From positions 930,001 to 994,000 of the forward strand of contig NZ_CP059732.1 in NCBI RefSeq assembly GCF_014117325.1: 64,000 nt of DNA, in the 5' to 3' direction. Below, piece after piece: positions 56,901 to 63,000 of the stretch (position 1 is its first letter; each line of letters begins with the position of its first letter). The DNA comes from Spirosoma foliorum. Lineage in GTDB: Bacteria > Bacteroidota > Bacteroidia > Cytophagales > Spirosomataceae. A program made the position numbers and the translations under genes. Under the pieces are notes generated by a model, which worked only from the letters and a program-made list of their open reading frames with translations, was not told the DNA's origin and did no database searches.

Positions 56901-58511
56901 AATACAACAATCGCGAGCCTGTCGGCGGGCCAGAGTGTAACGCGCAACATCACCTTCACGGTGAGTTCGAGTGTGCCAGGTAGTTTGACCAACACAGCTG
57001 AGATCAGTAGTGCGAGCAACGCTCAGAATCTGCCCGACGTGGATTCGACGCCGGATAGTAATCCGAACAACGATGGTACGCCGGTGAATGACGATACGAG
57101 TGGTGATCATAAGAGCAACCCGTCTCAGGATGAGGACGATAGCGATCCAGAGGTGATCACGGTTACCCCAACCCCGGTCTTCGACCTGGCGTTGAAGAAA
57201 ACCCTCGCAACTGGCCAGTCAGCCAATGTAACCCCTGGCAGTTCAGTGACCTTCACGGTGACGGTCTATAACCAGGGCAACGTGGATGCCACCAACGTTC
57301 AGGTGACGGATTATATCCCAACTAGCCTAACGCTGAACGATGCCAACTGGAGTGCGAACAATGGCTTAGCGACGCTGAATACAACGATCGCGAGCCTGTC
57401 GGCAGGCCAGAGTGTAACGCGGAATATCACCTTCACCGTGAGTAACAGTTTCGTAGGCAGTTTGACGAACGTAGCTGAGATCAGCAGTGCCAGCAATGCG
57501 CTGAACTTGCCTGATAAGGACTCTAATCCGGATAATAATCCGGGCAACGATGGCACACCCATCAACGACGATCTGAATGGTGACCATAAGGGTAATCCTG
57601 CTGACGACGAGGATGATAGTGATCCTGAAGTGATTACGGTGAGTCCAACTCCGGTCTTCGACCTGGCCTTGACCAAGAAATTGGCTAGTGGTCAGAGTGC
57701 GACGGTGGTAGCGGGTGGTCAGGTAACCTTCACGGTGACGGTCTACAACCAGGGTAATGTGGATGCCACCAACGTTCAGGTGACGGACTATATCCCAACG
57801 GGCCTAACGCTGAATGATGCCAACTGGACAGCCAGCAATGGTCAGGCGACACTCAATACGGCGATTTCGAGTCTGTCGGCAGGCCAGAGCCTAACGCGGA
57901 ACATCACCTTCACGGTGAGCAGCAGTTTCGCGGGCGGTAATTTGACCAACGTGACCGAGATTAGCAGTGCCAGCAATGCCCAGAATCTGCCTGATGTGGA
58001 TTCGACACCGGACAACAATCCGAACAACGATGGTACGCCGAAGAATGACGTCATCAATGAAAATGGCAAGACGGGCGGTGATGAGGATGATAGTGATCCA
58101 GAGGTGATCACGGTAACTCCGCTGAAGGCCAGTCTGGGCGATTATGTCTGGTACGATAACAACAAGAATGGCCAGCAGGATGCCAATGAGCCGCCAGCGG
58201 TTGGGGTAACGGTGACGCTCTATAATGCGAGCACCAACCAGCCCATCAGTACCACGGTAACGGATGGCACGGGTCATTACCTGTTCACCAATCTGGATCC
58301 AGGCACCTACTATGTAGTCTTCACGGCACCGAGTGGGGCGGCCTTCACGACGGTTGATACGGGCAACGATACGACCGACAGCGATGCTGGGGTAGGGGGT
58401 AAGACGGGGAACTACACCCTGGCAGCGGGCGAGCAAAACCTGACGGTAGATGCGGGTCTGATTCCGAAGTGTACGAGTCCAAATTGTTTTACAACCATTA
58501 CCGTGAAATAG
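44967..58511 (+). CDS. Giant 4514-residue repeat surface protein
   Basis: Exported giant adhesin-like protein. Signal peptide about residues 1-33 (LLTASGLMAQ). Order of domains: eleven repeats of about 141 residues (38-1589), an SdrD B-like domain, a propeller-like region (about 1700-2130) homologous to the one in the gene at 36163, SdrD B (about 2143), a DUF11 domain, five SprB-type repeats, three near-identical SdrD B domains of 119 residues (2846 on), two DUF11, five SprB-type repeats, three DUF11, one SdrD B and the tail CTSPNCFTTITVK. Linkers such as DEDDSDPEVITV are acidic. SprB repeats occur in gliding adhesins, and SdrD and DUF11 in wall-surface proteins. No type A sorting domain is at the end. 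Cell-surface adhesion is the likely job. Confidence 0.9.
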   Translation: MQHLYMMISRQKTWGAILAGLWLCLLTASGLMAQVPSCGPNQLLTGYFAGATTVVSTTGTVTSATSVLGVADGVTPTLNANSSVTLDMGSVVSAGNSLIFTYKSADANAPLQVLVASSAAGPYTNIAQLPASTTLTTSSISLPLDTRYVQLATTGTVYYPDAVTYPVYKCVNNPAPTCVAGQTLLYYPAGSQGVNGTTGTVTTSTNATGPADGAVATVNTNGSITLDFGSVVAAGNVLSLAYYSQYTSTYATPMQVLVSSTGAAGSFTNIGSFQPTSSASVTSGSLMLPLDARYVQLVTSGTYSTYYIDALTYPLYSCVTLPSTACASGLQSVAYNAGAQGLNNTTGTVTNSTNVIGVPDGTVAALGANSSLIVDMGSVLGAGKTLTVTYSAANATAPMQIWTATAVGGPYTFIGTMPGNTATTTGQITLPLGAEYIKMVTSGTAYSVDALTYPVYSCVTNPSTSCPTGQVSVSTQSGAQGVNNTTGTVTNSTNILGTSNGSLAVLSASSSLIVDMGSVIAAGNQLNFTYLSANTTAPLQILVATNLGGPYTNIAQLPGSTASTVSSVVLPVGARYVQMQTTGTSYSVDAVSQTVYSCVANPAACAAGQQSISYPAGGAASVYTTTGTVSSPSNVTGVVDGAYTVIANGTLTLDLGSTVAAPNVLSFTYYSQYPAALASPLQVRVATTPTGPYTTINRLPPGTTNSTIYLDLPTNARYIQLVSVDDWSAYFVDGLSYLAYACITPTSTSCAAGQRSVSYQTGAQGVGATTGTVTNPTNIVGVSDGAVVSLAANSSFNVDMGSALPAGTALTLAYSSANTTAPMQVLAASSAGGPYTLIGLVAGSTSSSSQPLTLPITAQYIQLKTTGTAFSPDAITYPVYTCVTPPNTKCATGQTLVGYTQGAVGTNGTTGTVSNATNASGSPDGAVAGLNANSSITLDMGSAVTAGNSLIVTYSSANTTAPMQVLVASSLGGPYTNIGQLSGSTATTSNSIQLPVAARYVQLQTTGTTYSVDAVTYPIFSCVSPPSTTCASGQSKVSYTSGAQGVGTTTGTVTTATNATGNPDGNLAALSANSSLILNLGSVVSAGNSINLTYLSGNTTAPLQVLVATAAGGPYTNIAQLSGSTSSNTVSITLPLNAQYVQLQTTATNYSVDAVTQTLYSCVSSPVTSCSAGQVSSSYQTGIQGVGATTGTVTNSANATGSPDGTVATVNTNGSVTLDFGSVVAAGNVLSLAYYSQYTSTYATPMQVLVSKTGVVGSFTNISSFQPTSSASMTNGSFTLPLDARYVQLVTSGTYSTYYIDALTYPIYTCVTPISSTCGAGQQSVSYQSGAQGLNNTSGTVTNSTNLFGSPDGAVATVSANSSVILDLGTVVTGGNSLRVTYSSANTTAPMQVLVATNLGGPYVNIAQLVGSTTTATQTVNLPIDARYVQLATTGTAYSPDAVTYPVYTCVSNPVSICSAGQQVVSYNTGAVGLNGATSVTNPTYGTGTPDGAYAVIAANGVLTLDLGSVVAGGNTVSVNYKSGDLVAPMQVLVATNLGGPYTTIGQMPASTANTTGSLTLPVDARYVQLQTKATTYSVDAVTRPVYTCVSSTITSGIVYLDGNINGVLNSVEQGVGGVTVNAYDASGNLVGTTTTSAGNPTLNIPAGYYNFSNLTAGQPYKLEFSNWPSQYSPSVYGINDGTTVQFIQGVTQNNDLGLYLPSSICSLQDNSRMVFGTGLSGASTSVGSWDYLDRGKAVYGASSGGGYSITNDIASSKIGVPLGVASQRPTNWVYMSPLSTNIPGVFPQAPDGSSAIYIADYNGQNGDQTYQGTKLLVKLSDLGINVGSTATSVGGNPFGVQGLGGLDFSQSGDTMYVVNMSKGTLVGVDVSQVDYNNLPATKPTSAFEITPPSSLANCSGGVYRPTALKQYGGKIYMGGVCDAEISQSNADLKGVVLAYDPASGTWSKALSYPITFTGGGTSAGAESGTVQYSWGNTTSAGLQPVMLDLAFADNGAMVIGTTDRHVYGAPTSANQTGYVMGAWPNGDGTYTLESQGKLGPYTGLPSFNSGDPGAPDGPGGQGWFFQQNSAGGHPYAFNGGLYIKTGTNYVVAGYTDAGGLYLMGASYLNLTTGIGEYSTPLIGGQKISRITGTDQVCDAIPPIEIGNRVWKDTNGNGIQDAGEPSLAGVTVELRDASGNLVATAVTDANGNYIFSNQAGSSTTSQKYGLPITQNTNYTIDVASLGTDPSTTGLTLTNISPSLGETAGSVNTGSTIDNNDAFLVNGLPTISIKTGPDGIINHNYDFGFIGSSFDLALTKSLAPGQASIIKPGSNVTFAVVVYNQGSSPAYNIQLADYIPAGLTLNDANWTANGSTATLKTPISGSLAAGSSTTVTITFTVSSTASGPIINKAEISSADNDTNPNNTPPTDVDSTPDTNPTNDAGGNPNSGSDNSITGNGKGTPGDTNPATDEDDEDPAIIYVQPCTLGVNLLTTEAHCGKADGQATVTVNTGVAPYTYAWSTGASTSAITGLSGGQTFTVTVTDANGCKDVLVGTIQSTGGPVLSGTAVAASCQQATGSASVTATGGTGTYTYLWNTGATTATLSNVASGTYTVTVTDGAGCVSALAVMVPSTSPLSVVATPTSSSCLGANGSVTLTVSGGSQAYNYVWNTGATTQNLTAVAGGAYEVKVTDANGCTAIATAVVPNTSAPTVSGTPTNPICFGTSTGSVSLVVSGGSGAYSYQWDNGSTAQSLTGVQAGIYNVVVTDGSGCRSGASFTLTQPSRIIADIQSLSAVCNAQGGVTGGTLQIVSVVGGTPGYSYLWSTGSAATSLTGLAAGTYSLTVTDSKNCIALGQAVIDPWPTCAKASLGDYVWLDTNQNGQQDPTETGVANVTAVLHDATSGTVVSTTVTDGNGKYLFTNLNPGDYYVVFTAPSGTTFTTANTGNDATDSDVASLTGQSGSTGVYSLTAGQQNLTVDAGLIPLKASLGDYVWLDTNSNGQQDPTETGVASVTVVLHDATSGTVVSTTVTDGQGKYLFTNLNPGDYYVVFTAPAGTTFTTPNSGNDATDSDVASLTGQSGSTGVYSLTAGQQNLTVDAGLIPLKASLGDYVWFDTNQNGQQDPTETGVASVTAVLHDAVSGTVVSTTVTDGQGKYLFTNLNPGSYYVVFTAPSGTTFTTPNSGNDATDSDAGAGGTTGVYNLTAGQQDLTVDAGIIPVPVFDLALKKTLAAGQSANVTPGSSVTFTVTVYNQGNVDATNIQVTDYIPTGLTLNDANWTANGSLATLNTAIASLSAGQSVTRNITFTVGSSVPGSLTNTAEISSASNAQNLPDVDSTPDNNPTNDGTPKNDVINENGKTGGDEDDSDPEVITVSPAPVFDLALKKTLGPGQSATVVAGSNVTFTVTVYNQGNVDATNVQVTDYIPAGLVLNDANWTASNGTATLNTAISSLSAGQSLTRNITFIVSNSFAGGSLTNTAEISSASNAQNLPDKDSTPDSDPNNDGTAVNDDISGDHKNNPSQDEDDSDPEPITVTPLCTALGLNTGTTLALCGQSNGIATVVVNAGSGVAPYTYQWTNAQGTAIGSSSVVQGLAPGMYTVTVTDSKGCSGQKMVTISSTNAPAIVAQVASTSCGLANGSASVQVSSGSGNYTYQWTTSTGVVVGSTASVNNLAAGTYTVNVVDANGCNSMTSVVVGNSTPLAIVATAQNAVCGQANGSITAQVSGGSPAYTYQWRNASGVVATSQNLTSAAPGSYSVVVTDATGCTALATANISNVVGPQVSGVPTHVKCYGTQTGSVVLTVTGGTPPIGYVWSNGSTNKDLTNVGAGVYTVTARDANGCMAVQSFTITQPTEIAAIFLPTLPTCTSLTGGSVSLVSITGGTAPYSYTWSTGATTASISGLSGGIYTLTVQDANGCIASPLAVLPTPSNCTTPVFDLALKKTLAAGQPASVTPGSSVTFTVTVYNQGNVDATNVQVTDYIPTGLTLNDANWIANGSLATLNTTIASLSAGQSVTRNITFTVSSSVPGSLTNTAEISSASNAQNLPDVDSTPDSNPNNDGTPVNDDTSGDHKSNPSQDEDDSDPEVITVTPTPVFDLALKKTLATGQSANVTPGSSVTFTVTVYNQGNVDATNVQVTDYIPTSLTLNDANWSANNGLATLNTTIASLSAGQSVTRNITFTVSNSFVGSLTNVAEISSASNALNLPDKDSNPDNNPGNDGTPINDDLNGDHKGNPADDEDDSDPEVITVSPTPVFDLALTKKLASGQSATVVAGGQVTFTVTVYNQGNVDATNVQVTDYIPTGLTLNDANWTASNGQATLNTAISSLSAGQSLTRNITFTVSSSFAGGNLTNVTEISSASNAQNLPDVDSTPDNNPNNDGTPKNDVINENGKTGGDEDDSDPEVITVTPLKASLGDYVWYDNNKNGQQDANEPPAVGVTVTLYNASTNQPISTTVTDGTGHYLFTNLDPGTYYVVFTAPSGAAFTTVDTGNDTTDSDAGVGGKTGNYTLAAGEQNLTVDAGLIPKCTSPNCFTTITVK
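45078..49733 (+). repeat. Eleven tandem repeats of about 141 residues, Cys-delimited
   Basis: Each unit opens with CxxGQ, continues with TTGTVT..TN..G.PDGAV, NxxxxLDMGSVVxAGN, the strand APMQVLVATxxGGPYTNI and YVQLxTTGTxYSVDAVTYPVYxCV, and the next Cys begins the next unit. Two subtypes exist: most have YSSANTTAPM, while units 2, 5 and 9 have YYSQY. Units 2 and 9 are almost the same, and 3 and 10 share QGLNNT, hinting at a higher-order period of seven units. I do not recognise the domain. Confidence 0.85.
53502..54560 (+). repeat. Three 357-bp tandem SdrD B repeats
   Basis: Units start at 53502, 53859 and 54216, exactly 357 bp apart. Each codes for KASLGDYVW(L/F)DTN, NGQQDPTETGVA and NLTVDAG. 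The nucleotide sequences are close to identical, including silent positions, which suggests recent duplication or gene conversion. Confidence 0.9.
54561..58125 (+). repeat. DUF11 and SprB repeat blocks
   Basis: DUF11 units begin with PVFDLALKKTL at 54561, 55032, near 56700, 57172 and 57652, each about 157 residues and ending in the acidic linker DEDDSDPE. Between 55510 and 56690 lie five SprB-type units of about 80 residues with APYTYQW and VTVTDxxGC. An earlier SprB block is at 52370-53490 and an earlier DUF11 near 51838. Confidence 0.8.
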
Positions 58512-58517
58512 AAGGGG

Positions 58518-58598
58518 CGGTATTCGGTTTACGTTCTGAAAACCGAATACCGTGACCTGCTTTCCTTTTGTCATCCGACGAAGGAGGATGACAAAAGG
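58518..58598 (+). terminator. Two hairpins after the giant gene
   Basis: The first stem (cggtattcggttt, 58518-58530, with 58540-58552) is perfect over 13 bp and starts 7 bp after the stop. The second stem (ccttttgtcatcc, 58564-58576, with 58586-58598) is also perfect over 13 bp and is a short form of the TGTCATTCCGACG repeat. Either may end transcription of the giant gene. Confidence 0.65.
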
Positions 58599-58638
58599 CT
58601 ACCCAGTAACACCTGTTGAGTCACCACCAAGGGAGATT

Positions 58639-59022
58639 CTAAAGTATGAACGGATTAATGACTAACAGACCATCGATGGAAACGAAATCCGATACATTAC
58701 GGGTCACCAGCGTACAGCCGTGTACCAAAGCCGTTGCTGCGATAATAGCATCAGGGAGCTTGATTTTGCGTTGGCGACGAATGGCAATGGTTTGGTTTGC
58801 CACCGTTTTGTCCAATGGTAAAATAATAGAGTCGGCAATTAGAGCTTCCATGCTTCGTAAAGCCGTCTCGCTTTCAAAAGGAAAGCCTAATAACTCAATT
58901 TCTGTTATGATCGAAATAAATAGTCGTTCTCTGGTAGCTTCTCTAAGAAATAAACTGGCTTTGGTATCTGAAATGCCTTTCTCCATGTATATCAGGATGT
59001 TGGTATCTAGGAGCGTCCCCAT
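58639..59022 (-). CDS. vapC: VapC-like PIN-domain toxin
   Basis: A 127-residue PIN-domain ribonuclease. The acidic site is seen as LLDTN (Asp6), TEIELLGF (Glu43), LPDAIIAATA (Asp91) and RNVSDF (Asp112). VapC toxins cut specific RNAs, often initiator tRNA or rRNA, when free of antitoxin. Its start overlaps the end of the antitoxin gene by 16 bp. It lies between the two giant-protein cassettes, on the opposite strand. Confidence 0.85.
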   Translation of the reverse strand: MGTLLDTNILIYMEKGISDTKASLFLREATRERLFISIITEIELLGFPFESETALRSMEALIADSIILPLDKTVANQTIAIRRQRKIKLPDAIIAATALVHGCTLVTRNVSDFVSIDGLLVINPFIL

Positions 59023-59243
59023 TCGTTTCGAATTTCGGTTAAGTATTTTTCAAAGGACTCCGTATCCAGATCGGGTATACTCCCATTATGCTTATCGAAT
59101 AATGACTGATTTTCCTGGTTCATGGAGGAAGTGGTTTCTTCCTGCACCTGAATAGCGTCGACAAAATCCATCGATTTCAGTAGTTCGACGAGATAGCTCA
59201 TTTTTTGACGATTGCTAACCCTGATTTGAATAGTCATTGGCAT
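59007..59243 (-). CDS. Antitoxin of the VapC-like toxin
   Basis: A 78-residue protein, upstream partner of the PIN toxin. The N-terminal half (TIQIRVSNRQKMSYLVELLKS) could form a small DNA-binding or dimer domain, and the acidic C-terminal half (DLDTESFEKYLTEIRNEWG) would bind the toxin. I do not recognise a named antitoxin family in it; the call rests on overlap, order and size. Another ATG at 59237 would shorten it by two residues. Confidence 0.75.
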   Translation of the reverse strand: MPMTIQIRVSNRQKMSYLVELLKSMDFVDAIQVQEETTSSMNQENQSLFDKHNGSIPDLDTESFEKYLTEIRNEWGRS

Positions 59244-59262
59244 ACTGGTTTTGCGTATCGAA

Positions 59263-59295
59263 CAAAGTTAACCGAAAAAAAAGCAGCATAACAAA
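59263..59295 (-). promoter_or_regulatory. Bacteroidota promoter for the toxin-antitoxin operon
   Basis: On the minus strand TTTG (59295-59292), a 21-nt spacer and TAACTTTG (59270-59263) fit TTG-N17-23-TAnnTTTG. The antitoxin ATG lies 19 nt after the -7 box, so the leader is short. Spacing equals that before the amine oxidase gene. Confidence 0.55.
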
Positions 59296-59633
59296 AGGGT
59301 GTAGAATGACATCAGAAGACTTGAATACAAAGGCTAACTGTATGTAAATCCTATTCGTATATAGATAACCGTTAGTTAATGAAATGATAAAAAGTAACAC
59401 CTACTCACCGTAAAAACATGACGAATCATCAGCCAGAACCAAACCCCACTTTTCCCAATTGAGACGCTTTTTGGTCATTCCGACGACAGGAGGAATCTCA
59501 AAGCCTCCCATAAATCAAGCTTGACCGGGCCGCTAGAACCATGATAAAAAACACCCCTTGCGCCAACGACCTGGTTAAACCAACGAGCAGTCTTTCGTAC
59601 TAATTAGTCAAATTGTAACTTAAAAATGTAATT
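59296..59633. other. Intergenic region with remnant of the hairpin element
   Basis: About 340 bp between the toxin-antitoxin promoter and the second cassette. At 59471-59525 lies ttggtcattccgacg, aggaggaatctcaa and caagcttga, i.e. the left arm and loop end of the 44441-44530 element without the right arm. No clear promoter for the gene at 59634 was seen. Confidence 0.55.
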
Positions 59634-60017
59634 ATGGAACGCATTTTGTATAAACAAAAAGTGATACTATTTATTATAACCAGCTTTATCCTTTGGGTAA
59701 GCCTTCAACCAAATCAAGTGACAGAAACACAATTGCCAGATCGGAACCTGTCTGGCCAACCGACCGTAAGCCCCCATCAATGGGCCTGGCTTTCAACAAT
59801 CCAGAACGCTGTATACACAGGCAAACAGCGCTCCGACGCTGTACTGTATGATGACTTGGGAGCGCATGCTACCAGTTACCGAAGGTTAGACCGCTTACTA
59901 ATGCCCTGGAACCGACAGGGAGCACCCCCGCCTGGTGCTGGCTATTACTCGATTTTCGTATCACACTGTAATCAACGCACCATAGACGAATATCTCTATC
60001 CATTCTCCAAATCATGA
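59634..60017 (+). CDS. Second 127-residue partner protein, paralog of 44581
   Basis: A 127-residue protein with an N-terminal hydrophobic segment (about residues 10-24, ILFIITSFILWVSL) and a soluble rest. It is colinear with the protein at 44581; the invariant residues include K7 Q8, W21, W52, T55, L71 and HC-x-QRT at 111-116. Its stop overlaps the start of the next giant gene (ATGA at 60014), so translation is probably coupled. No known domain is recognised. That two copies keep the same length and the same place before giant genes supports a common function with them. Confidence 0.8.
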   Translation: MERILYKQKVILFIITSFILWVSLQPNQVTETQLPDRNLSGQPTVSPHQWAWLSTIQNAVYTGKQRSDAVLYDDLGAHATSYRRLDRLLMPWNRQGAPPPGAGYYSIFVSHCNQRTIDEYLYPFSKS

Positions 60018-63000
60018 CCAGGCAACACCTATTCCGACAGATGCTTCGTTCGAGCCTGCCCTATCTGGGTGTGTGCAGGAAGCAAATTCCATTAGATACG
60101 ATACCGGCGAAAAAGCCACCCACCGATCAAGCTATGGGACAAACAACTACGCAAATAATGACAAGGATGAAACAATCCTTCATATCTGCTGCCCAGTATG
60201 CTGGGAAGCGATATAGCACCGTTTGGTGGCTGTCGCCTTTATTGATCCTGTTCGTGTTGACCTTCCCCGCCAGTAGCATGGTTAATAAAGTGGTGAAAGG
60301 CGCGGCTGATTCAATAATAGGCACGATCACCAACCTGGCCAGTGTTACTGATGCAGCTATTTCAAAGGTAGGTCCAACTACGGTTAGCCCAAGCGGAGTG
60401 GTGAGTTATACCTTGCTGGTATCTAACCAAGGCACTACCGATCTGACGAACGTAACGGTGACCGACCCCGTTGCTGCCAACTTCAACGTGACCAGTGTTT
60501 CCTGTAATGCGGGCAGTGGCAGTGGAACAGCGGCTTCGTGTCCAACCAGTCCCACCCCGGCAGGACTCCAATCGGGGCTGGTGATTCCGAGCATTCCGGC
60601 AAATTCGGCGGTGGCGCTGGTGGTAACCGGAACCGCTACCGGAGCAATTGGGAGTAGTATTACCAACACAGCTACGGTTTCAGTGACTGGCGATACCAAC
60701 TCCGGCAACAACAGCTCGACGGCGGTAACTCAGATCACCAATCCCTCCTGTACAGGTACGCAATCGGTGTACAAGCTAGACCCTACAGCAACGGCAGCCG
60801 CCAATAGTGTTTCAGCCAATGGCGGTACCATCAGTTTGGTCTATAGCCTGAGCAGTGGCCCCGCCGTTACGGGAATTGGCAATAGTTTCACCGTACCCCT
60901 GCAATACTCCGACCTGAACGCCTATAATGGCACTGACCATCAGTGGAGTCTGATTGGTTCTATGTTTAGCTATTCTCCCTATGGAGTTGGTAGTAATGGC
61001 TTTTCCATCGGTCCAGCTACGGCCATTGCAGGAGTGGGGTTGGAAACTGGTTCTATTTTTAATGGCCTCCCTGCCAACAATCTACAGCAGGAAGCATGGG
61101 CAGGAACGGCTAGGGATGCCGAGTTTAAGAACTGGATACAGACTGGCGCTATTGACCCAGTCGGCACCTTCTCGATTACAGTGGGTGATATTCCCGCTAC
61201 GCCCTCGGGTTATTCTCTAGTATCGAAGGGCTTCACCATTGAAGGAGAAGCGAATGCCAGTACGAATGGCAATGGATTTGACCAGGCGGGCTTTTGGCTT
61301 CACCCTGTAGAACAAACCCTCTATTATAATGCAGCTAATACTTCATACCAAATTCCTTTAGAGGTTCCTTACAATAGTTCGCATAGCTATATCTACACAG
61401 CTTTTAGCTATCAGTCGATAAATGTGCGTGCAAATGCAGGTGGAATCCGTGGGGCTGTTTTTACGGGTCAGGTTGTCTTTCAAAATACCGCTAGCTGCGG
61501 AGCCGATCTGTCAGTTACTAAAACGCCTTCGTCGGGCACGGTGCTGGCTGGTAACCCGGTCACCTATACCGTCGTCGTATCGAACGCTGGGTCATTGGCT
61601 GCCAATGGCGCGACCGTGAGCGATCCAGCCGTAGCCAACTTTACGGCTACCAGTGTGAGTTGCTCGGGAGCTTCGGGTGGAGCGGTATGCCCCACTGTCA
61701 GCGTAGCCTCGTTGCAATCGGGTAATGTTACGATCGGTACGTTCCCTTCAGGTAGTAGTGTTACGCTGGTAATAACGGGTCTGGCTGGTTCGAGTGGCAC
61801 CATTGCCAATACGGTCACTGTAACCCCACCCAATGGCACATCTGACTTTAATATGGCTAATAATAGTCGTACGGCTACCACGCCAATTGGTGTAGCTATA
61901 GTGGCCAATCCTGAATCCACCACGACCTCGCCCGGCACAGCCGTAACCATTCCGGTGTTATCCAATGATACAGACAATGGCTCACCGGCTACCACCTCGA
62001 ATGTGACCTTGCCCACTATCTCGACACCCCCGGTAACGGGAACGGCCACCGTCAACAACGATGGTACAATTACCTATACACCGCCACCAGGCTATAATGG
62101 GCCAGTCAGTTTTACGTACACCATTTGCGACAAAACTACCCCAACTGTGTGCAGTACGGCGGTAGTGACGGTCAATGTACAGTGTGATAAGTACACGTTG
62201 TTTATAGGTGAACAGAATTTTACGACTGGCATTCCTACAACACTGGTAATGACTTATAGCAGTGGTGGTGCAACCATGAAGTGTGAGATTCCCGGAGGAG
62301 GAGGTGGCGAAGGGATAGCTGCTAACCCAGCCACTAACTTAGTCTATATTGCATCAGCAAATAGTAAAACCCTGCAGATTTACAATTATGCTACGGGTAC
62401 CTATGTGACTTCGATTCCTTTTTCCGGTAGCAAGCCAAATGGTTTTGGAGAGATATTGGATATATCGGGAACTGCTGATGGGGCCTATTTATATTTAAGT
62501 ACATATAGTGGTCTAAGAAAGTTTAGTACAGCAACCAATACGGTAGTAGCCACTTATCCCTTGGCGAATTTTTTATCGACTCCGGTCGAACTATGGGGAA
62601 GTGCGGTTAATCCTACAACAGGTAATATCTACGTATCTACAAACTTTCGTAACGTTGGGTCGACGATTCAGTATGTATCCCCTACGTTAACAGGCTCTCC
62701 CACACTGGTGGCAACTGCTCCTAGTGGATATTATTACCGAGGGCTTGTCTTTGACGCCAGCGGAAATTTATGGGCAATACTGTCTGGCGATGGGGTTAAT
62801 GGAGCTGATAAGTTGGTGAAAATAAACGGTACAACAGGAGCCGTTATTGCAACATATACATTCCCCACACCAAGTTCACATGCGGCAAGTACGACCAATG
62901 GGAATGTAAATGCTTGGGATATTACAGTTGGTCCTGATGGCAATATGTATATTTCGACATATAATGGTGACTGTGTAACCAAGTTTGATGTAACAACAAA

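Noticed and set aside
57891..58574. 227-codon antisense frame in the giant gene
   Set aside because: It lies opposite strongly coding repeats with biased codons, which leave the complement open. Other antisense frames in 45-58 kb and 60-64 kb are rejected for the same reason.
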